Shown here: one piece after another, positions 60,835-64,000 of the stretch
How positions within the stretch are numbered: position 1 is the stretch's first letter
How the letters are laid out: the number at the start of each line of letters is the position of its first letter
Source: CAYPAV01 sp964408805
GTDB lineage: Bacteria > Pseudomonadota > Alphaproteobacteria > UBA8366
Direction: 5' to 3'
DNA: 64,000 nt
Assembly: GCA_964408805.1 (NCBI GenBank)
Contig: CAYPAV010000007.1
Coordinates: forward strand, 1-64,000
Program-made: the position numbers and the translations under genes
The notes under the pieces: model-generated
Told to the model about the DNA's origin: nothing
Seen by the model: only the letters and a program-made list of their open reading frames with translations
Databases searched by the model: none

Positions 60835-60941
60835 TTGTCCGCCAGCCCAATTCCCCGTATCACCGCAACCGATATCCGGCCCGTTCGATCAATAAACTCC
60901 ATATCCGCCGCCGCTTCAATCGCCGGAATCGTCCCATCCAT
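60831..60941 (-). CDS. Possible 36-residue small protein
   Basis: An ATG frame (MDGTIPAIEAAADMEFIDRT and on to ADN) ends in TGA that overlaps the TTG start of the next orphan (TTGA). Its position suggests translational coupling, but no good ribosome site is visible. It may equally be the start of the following protein shifted by one frame. Confidence 0.25.
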   Translation of the reverse strand: MDGTIPAIEAAADMEFIDRTGRISVAVIRGIGLADN

Positions 60942-60975
60942 ATTCGGATTGGTGGGTGAAAAGCGGCCGGGCGTT

Positions 60976-62559
60976 TCACGCCGCCCAATCGGTCGAACTG
61001 TTCAGGTGTTGCTCACTGACATAGGCCATGAATGTATCGACCTCGCGATCGATATCGTCCTCGTCCCAGCCAAGGATCGGCGCCACCAAATCGGCCGCTT
61101 CCCGCGCCTTGTTTTCCGGAATCGGGAGATACCATCCAAGGCCGGTCCGCCGGTAGAGGATACCGACCAGGTCCCGCGCGTACTCCTTTTCCGCGCTTCG
61201 GATAATTTGCGCGTGCGTCACGTCCGGCCAGGACTCGATCAATGGAGGCGACGATTCCGCCGGGTCACTCTCCCTATCATGGCGAAGCGGTTGCGGGGGG
61301 AGGGATGGCTGAATGCGCTTTCGCACCGCCTTCACTACGCGCCGGGCGGTCGGTTGGTGGGTCATGAAGGCGGCCCAGGTCAGCGTCAGCATGTTCGGGA
61401 ACCCTTCGGGGCCGAGGTCGTGAATCACGCTGAACGGCATGCGGCGGCCCTTGGCGTAGGAAGGGTCATAGGTGATGGGCCTGACCCCCGCCCAGACATG
61501 AAGGATTTGGGACCGGTCCATATTCATGCCCGGCATGAACAGGTTGATCTCGCGGATCAGCGAATCGATGTCCTCGTCTTCCGGCTTCACATCCTCGATA
61601 TCGCCCTCGTAGACGGTTTCCGTAGGCCCGATGTAATGCAGTTTTCCCCAGGGAACGCACATGATCGCATCGCCCTCGGAATTGAGCCCGGCGATCCCCG
61701 TGCCCTCGAAGGATGGGGGCAGCTGGATGGCGATCGAAACGCCTTTCACGCCGACGATCTGCCGCTTGGGCGGCTTGACGGCGGGGACCATCGCATTTGT
61801 GCGGTCGAGCCAGACGCCGGTGAAATTCAGCAGCACCTTGCCGCTTGCGATCGCCCGGCCCCCTGTTTGGTCCTTGATGGCGACCCGCCAGAGATCGTCT
61901 TCGCGGGTGATGCCGTCCGCCTCGGTATAGTTCAAGACGACCGCGCCCATCCGCTCGGCATCCATGAGGCAGTCGATGCAGATGCGTTCCGGCCAATGGA
62001 ACTGGTGATCGTCGATCCCGACGACACCCCGCAGCTGATTGCCTTGTCGCAACCATTGAACGAAGGGAAGGCCCCGCGCGTCGTCATCCGATTTCCGCGC
62101 GTAGTTCAACGGCGTTTTCCGACGCCCGATGAGCTTCAGGAAGAGGACGCCGAGGTCGATTTGCCAACCGCGAAACCGGGACGTCCTGAAGATCGGCAGA
62201 AGCAACCGCGTCGTGGTCACCGCATGCGGCAGGTTCCGGACCATTTCGTCTCCGACCTTGCTCGATTTCAGCGCCGTGTCGACACCGGCGAGGAAGGCGC
62301 TTGGCTTTTTCATGAAATCCCAGAGCGACTTCGGCGGCGCCAGGTAGCGGAGGCCACTGTGAAGCAGCCGGCTCGATCGCGATGAAGCCGCCGAGGCGAA
62401 ATCGTCCTTTTCGACAAGAAGAACGCTAAATCCGGCCGCCGCCAGATGTTGCGCCGAACTCGCCCCGGTGATGCCGCCGCCGATGATGACGACATCGAAG
62501 GTGCGGTCTTGGAGGCTATCAAGCGATGGCGCTCGCGAGCGGCTGTCTTCTTGGTTCAT
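60976..62559 (-). CDS. GlpD-like FAD-dependent glycerol-3-phosphate dehydrogenase
   Basis: 527 residues from the ATG at 62559. FDVVIIGGGITGASSAQHLAAAGFSVLLVEKDDFASAASSRSSRLLHSGLRYL is the FAD dinucleotide fold plus the GlpD signature (SSRSSRLLHSGLRYL). The substrate-binding middle (HVWAGVRPITYDPS) and the C-terminal helical domain are present. It would oxidise sn-glycerol 3-phosphate to dihydroxyacetone phosphate at the membrane with electrons to quinone. The middle part is diverged from E. coli GlpD. No glpK or glpR is nearby, so a different polyol phosphate remains possible. Confidence 0.82.
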   Translation of the reverse strand: MNQEDSRSRAPSLDSLQDRTFDVVIIGGGITGASSAQHLAAAGFSVLLVEKDDFASAASSRSSRLLHSGLRYLAPPKSLWDFMKKPSAFLAGVDTALKSSKVGDEMVRNLPHAVTTTRLLLPIFRTSRFRGWQIDLGVLFLKLIGRRKTPLNYARKSDDDARGLPFVQWLRQGNQLRGVVGIDDHQFHWPERICIDCLMDAERMGAVVLNYTEADGITREDDLWRVAIKDQTGGRAIASGKVLLNFTGVWLDRTNAMVPAVKPPKRQIVGVKGVSIAIQLPPSFEGTGIAGLNSEGDAIMCVPWGKLHYIGPTETVYEGDIEDVKPEDEDIDSLIREINLFMPGMNMDRSQILHVWAGVRPITYDPSYAKGRRMPFSVIHDLGPEGFPNMLTLTWAAFMTHQPTARRVVKAVRKRIQPSLPPQPLRHDRESDPAESSPPLIESWPDVTHAQIIRSAEKEYARDLVGILYRRTGLGWYLPIPENKAREAADLVAPILGWDEDDIDREVDTFMAYVSEQHLNSSTDWAA

Positions 62560-62738
62560 GGGACTATTCCCGAGGGGAAAGCAACGATTGTCGGCGTGAA
62601 TGACCCGCCCCATCTCGGTCTCCCGCGGATAAAGGTCGGTCCGTGTCCATCATACCGCCTCCGTCGGTGCGATGGTAGCGGGCGCACGAGTAGCCGCATT
62701 ACGGCCATGTCCCCGTAATTCTATCGGGTTCTAGAGTG

Positions 62739-63665
62739 CTACCCCGCCCGTGCCTCACGCACGATGCTGTCGTCGATGACACCGGCCAGGGTCTTGCGGT
62801 CGCGGGGCCGGCGGTCTTGCAGGGCGGCGATCCAAGATTCGATCGCGTGGCAGAAATCGAGCGTGTCGGTGGCAAGGGTGGCCGGGTAGATGAAATACGG
62901 CCAGGCATCGCGGACGGTCTGGAGGTCGAGGGCCGCCGTCTTCGCCACCAGATGCCAGCCGGTTTCCGGGTCCGCGCGGAGGTGCCGAGACGCTTCGATC
63001 AGGGCCCTGACGAACGCGACGATGCGGGGGCGCTTGGTTGTGTCGTCCAGGTTCGCCCGGGTGGTGCAGAGGCTGAATTTTTCCGTATAGATCGTCGGGT
63101 CGTAGAAGGTGATGGCATCGTCGCTAACGAGCCTGCGGGCGCGTTCCACCTGCGGTTCCCACATGGCGATGGCGTCGATATCACCGTCGCATAGCGCCTC
63201 CGGCAGCATGTTGAGCGGCTTTTCCGTCCGCATCATGAAATGGACGAGCGTCGTATCCGCGGACGTCAGCCCGATACCGCGCAGCATGGCATCAAGGAAG
63301 TATGCGGCGGAGGATTCGACCTGCGTGCCCACCCGCTTACCGCGGAGATCGGCCAGCGACCCGATCCCGGCGGAACGGCGGGCGACGATGCGGTATGGGC
63401 ATTCGGCGACGGTGAAGATGAAGCGCAAATCCGGATGCCGCGCGGTGGCGCGCAACGCCTGGGTTTCCGTGTTGAGTGCGATATCCGCCTGGCCGGAGGA
63501 CGACAGGCTGGCCAGATCGCTTCCCTCACCCCACAGCGCCATGACGCCGCCATGCTCGATATGAGTCGGGTCATCATAGAAGCGCTCGGCAGCTAGCAGG
63601 ATCGGCGCCATCTCCAGCAACGAGAGGTTGCCGTAGATGCGGAGTGAATCGTCTGATGAGGTCAT
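62739..63665 (-). CDS. NMT1/THI5-SsuA-like substrate-binding protein without signal peptide
   Basis: 308 residues. LRIYGNLSLLEMAPILLAAERFYDDP, IALNTETQALRATARHPDLRFIFTVAE, the RGKRVGTQVESSAAYFLDAMLRGIG segment and IDAIAMWEPQVERARR are the periplasmic-binding-protein pattern of the alkanesulfonate/nitrate/thiamine-precursor group. There is no hydrophobic signal at the N-terminus (MTSSDDSLRIYG) and no transporter genes beside it. It could be a cytoplasmic sensor-like domain, or the start has been misplaced by a mutation. Confidence 0.8.
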   Translation of the reverse strand: MTSSDDSLRIYGNLSLLEMAPILLAAERFYDDPTHIEHGGVMALWGEGSDLASLSSSGQADIALNTETQALRATARHPDLRFIFTVAECPYRIVARRSAGIGSLADLRGKRVGTQVESSAAYFLDAMLRGIGLTSADTTLVHFMMRTEKPLNMLPEALCDGDIDAIAMWEPQVERARRLVSDDAITFYDPTIYTEKFSLCTTRANLDDTTKRPRIVAFVRALIEASRHLRADPETGWHLVAKTAALDLQTVRDAWPYFIYPATLATDTLDFCHAIESWIAALQDRRPRDRKTLAGVIDDSIVREARAG

Positions 63666-63786
63666 GGCGTGCCTTATTGGAATTTAGTGAGAGCGTTCCA
63701 ATGCCGTTCGGTCCGCATCAGGTATAAAAGGGGACAGCAAACGTATTATTACATCCTCGGATTTAACCGGCTCACCGAAAATCAGG

Positions 63787-63806
63787 ATTCCCGCCTTCGC
63801 GGGAAT
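63787..63806. repeat. dRS3-like palindromic repeat unit
   Basis: ATTCCCGC-CTTC-GCGGGAAT, a perfect 8-bp hairpin with a 4-nt loop inside GGATTCCCGCCTTCGCGGGAATGACG. This is the ATTCCC-N8-GGGAAT pattern known as dRS3 in Neisseria and seen as a dispersed repeat in other proteobacteria. Only one unit is in this window. Just upstream, 63726-63750 (ending GGGGACAGCAAACG) resembles flank sequence of some transposon-linked repeats (weak). Confidence 0.6.
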
Positions 63807-63840
63807 GACGCGTGTGGTGGGGGGAAAGTTCGGCGCCGCA

Positions 63841-64000
63841 CTAGCCCACCTCCCGCGCCAACGCCATCAACCCCTCGTCTCCGCCTTTCGGCCCGATCAG
63901 CGACAGCCCCACCGGCAACCCGTCGACCCGTCCGAGCGGCAGATTCACCTGCGGCAGGCCGGCGTTGCCGGCGATGCAGGTCAGGGTCGTAATGTGTTGG
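63841..64000 (-). CDS. Amidase (amidase-signature family), C-terminus only
   Basis: The window ends inside this gene. The last codons, read on the minus strand to a TAG at 63841-63843, give LTCIAGNAGLPQVNLPLGRV, then DGLPVGLSLIGPKGGDEGLM and ALAREVG. This is the standard C-terminal end of amidase-signature enzymes (xAGxPxxxxPxGxxxGLPVGxQxxGxxxxD). The Ser-Ser-Lys triad is beyond the window. It is probably upstream of, and co-directional with, the NMT1-type binding protein. Confidence 0.85.
   Translation of the reverse strand, partial: QHITTLTCIAGNAGLPQVNLPLGRVDGLPVGLSLIGPKGGDEGLMALAREVG

Noticed and set aside
1..64000. CRISPR arrays, prophage or integrative-element boundaries
   Set aside because: No regularly spaced repeats, integrases, transposase genes or tRNA-bounded attachment repeats were found by reading both strands.

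Overview
The window looks like a high-GC (about 60-65%) alphaproteobacterial chromosome. The best guess is a marine or soil Rhodospirillales-type organism. The evidence is a DUF2336 protein, a nucleotide-cyclase N-terminus of alphaproteobacterial type, many CoA-transferase/acyl-CoA/flavin-monooxygenase genes, and quinone-linked PyrD. No rRNA, tRNA, CRISPR array, integrase or intact insertion sequence was seen. The order and content are those of a catabolic generalist with dense short operons, and there is local decay (two gene remnants, one out-of-frame chimera, one truncated cyclase).

Layout. 1-3 kb: truncated cyclase, RutA-like flavin monooxygenase and a divergent DHA2 transporter. 3-8.6 kb: a low-GC orphan with a nuclease-like core, then a Rieske oxygenase + LigB ring-cleavage pair bracketed by an intact metallo-beta-lactamase/cyclic-nucleotide-binding protein and by a 94-bp remnant of a paralogue of it. 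8.8-14.4 kb: RsmI-like methyltransferase, gamma-glutamyltransferase, Dtd, a ThDP enzyme and a small lipoprotein. 14.8-19.3 kb: an operon of nitronate monooxygenase-like enzyme, CoA-transferase, acyl-CoA dehydrogenase and crotonase. 19.3-24.8 kb: MFS carrier, isocitrate-lyase-superfamily lyase, DUF2336, LeuC/LeuD-type isomerase and a small protein. 24.9-29.2 kb: a six-gene minus-strand operon (DUF350, DUF1190 lipoprotein, glutathionylspermidine-synthase-like ATP-grasp, AdoMet decarboxylase-like, DUF3326, YnfA). 29.3-31.8 kb: alcohol dehydrogenase, desaturase-type di-iron enzyme and Rieske ferredoxin. 31.8-38 kb: PyrD, VOC protein, alanine dehydrogenase, methyltransferase, PP2C phosphatase, membrane protein and N-carbamoyl amidohydrolase. 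38.2-42 kb: sulfatase, CoA-transferase and two MaoC-like hydratases. 42.1-45.2 kb: glycosyltransferase + asparagine synthase. 45.5-49.5 kb: iron-type ABC binding protein and permease, then leucine-type dehydrogenase. 49.7-53.9 kb: exported cyclase, exported EF-hand amidohydrolase, nucleoside hydrolase and HCCA-isomerase-like protein. 53.9-56.3 kb: acyl-CoA synthetase preceded by a deiodinase-like redox protein with an in-frame UGA. 56.4-64 kb: decayed flavin monooxygenase, two TauD dioxygenases around a tautomerase, orphan ORFs, a GlpD-like oxidoreductase, an NMT1-type binding protein and the C-terminus of an amidase.

Main points. (1) 55623-56306 reads as one 227-residue iodothyronine-deiodinase-like selenoprotein. 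The UGA lies exactly at the family's redox position, in the context GSYT-U-PPF, and a stem-loop fitting a bacterial SECIS follows it, so a standard gene caller would split the gene in two. (2) The 24.9-29.2 kb operon joins the known DUF350/DUF1190/GspS-like trio to a diverged AdoMet decarboxylase, DUF3326 and YnfA, and is the best candidate for an uncharacterised system (polyamine-related envelope modification is only an inference). (3) The Rieske-LigB pair sits between direct repeats derived from the 3' end of the sensor-like MBL/cNMP gene. Four AT-rich intergenic islands share the 9-mer TAATTATTT.
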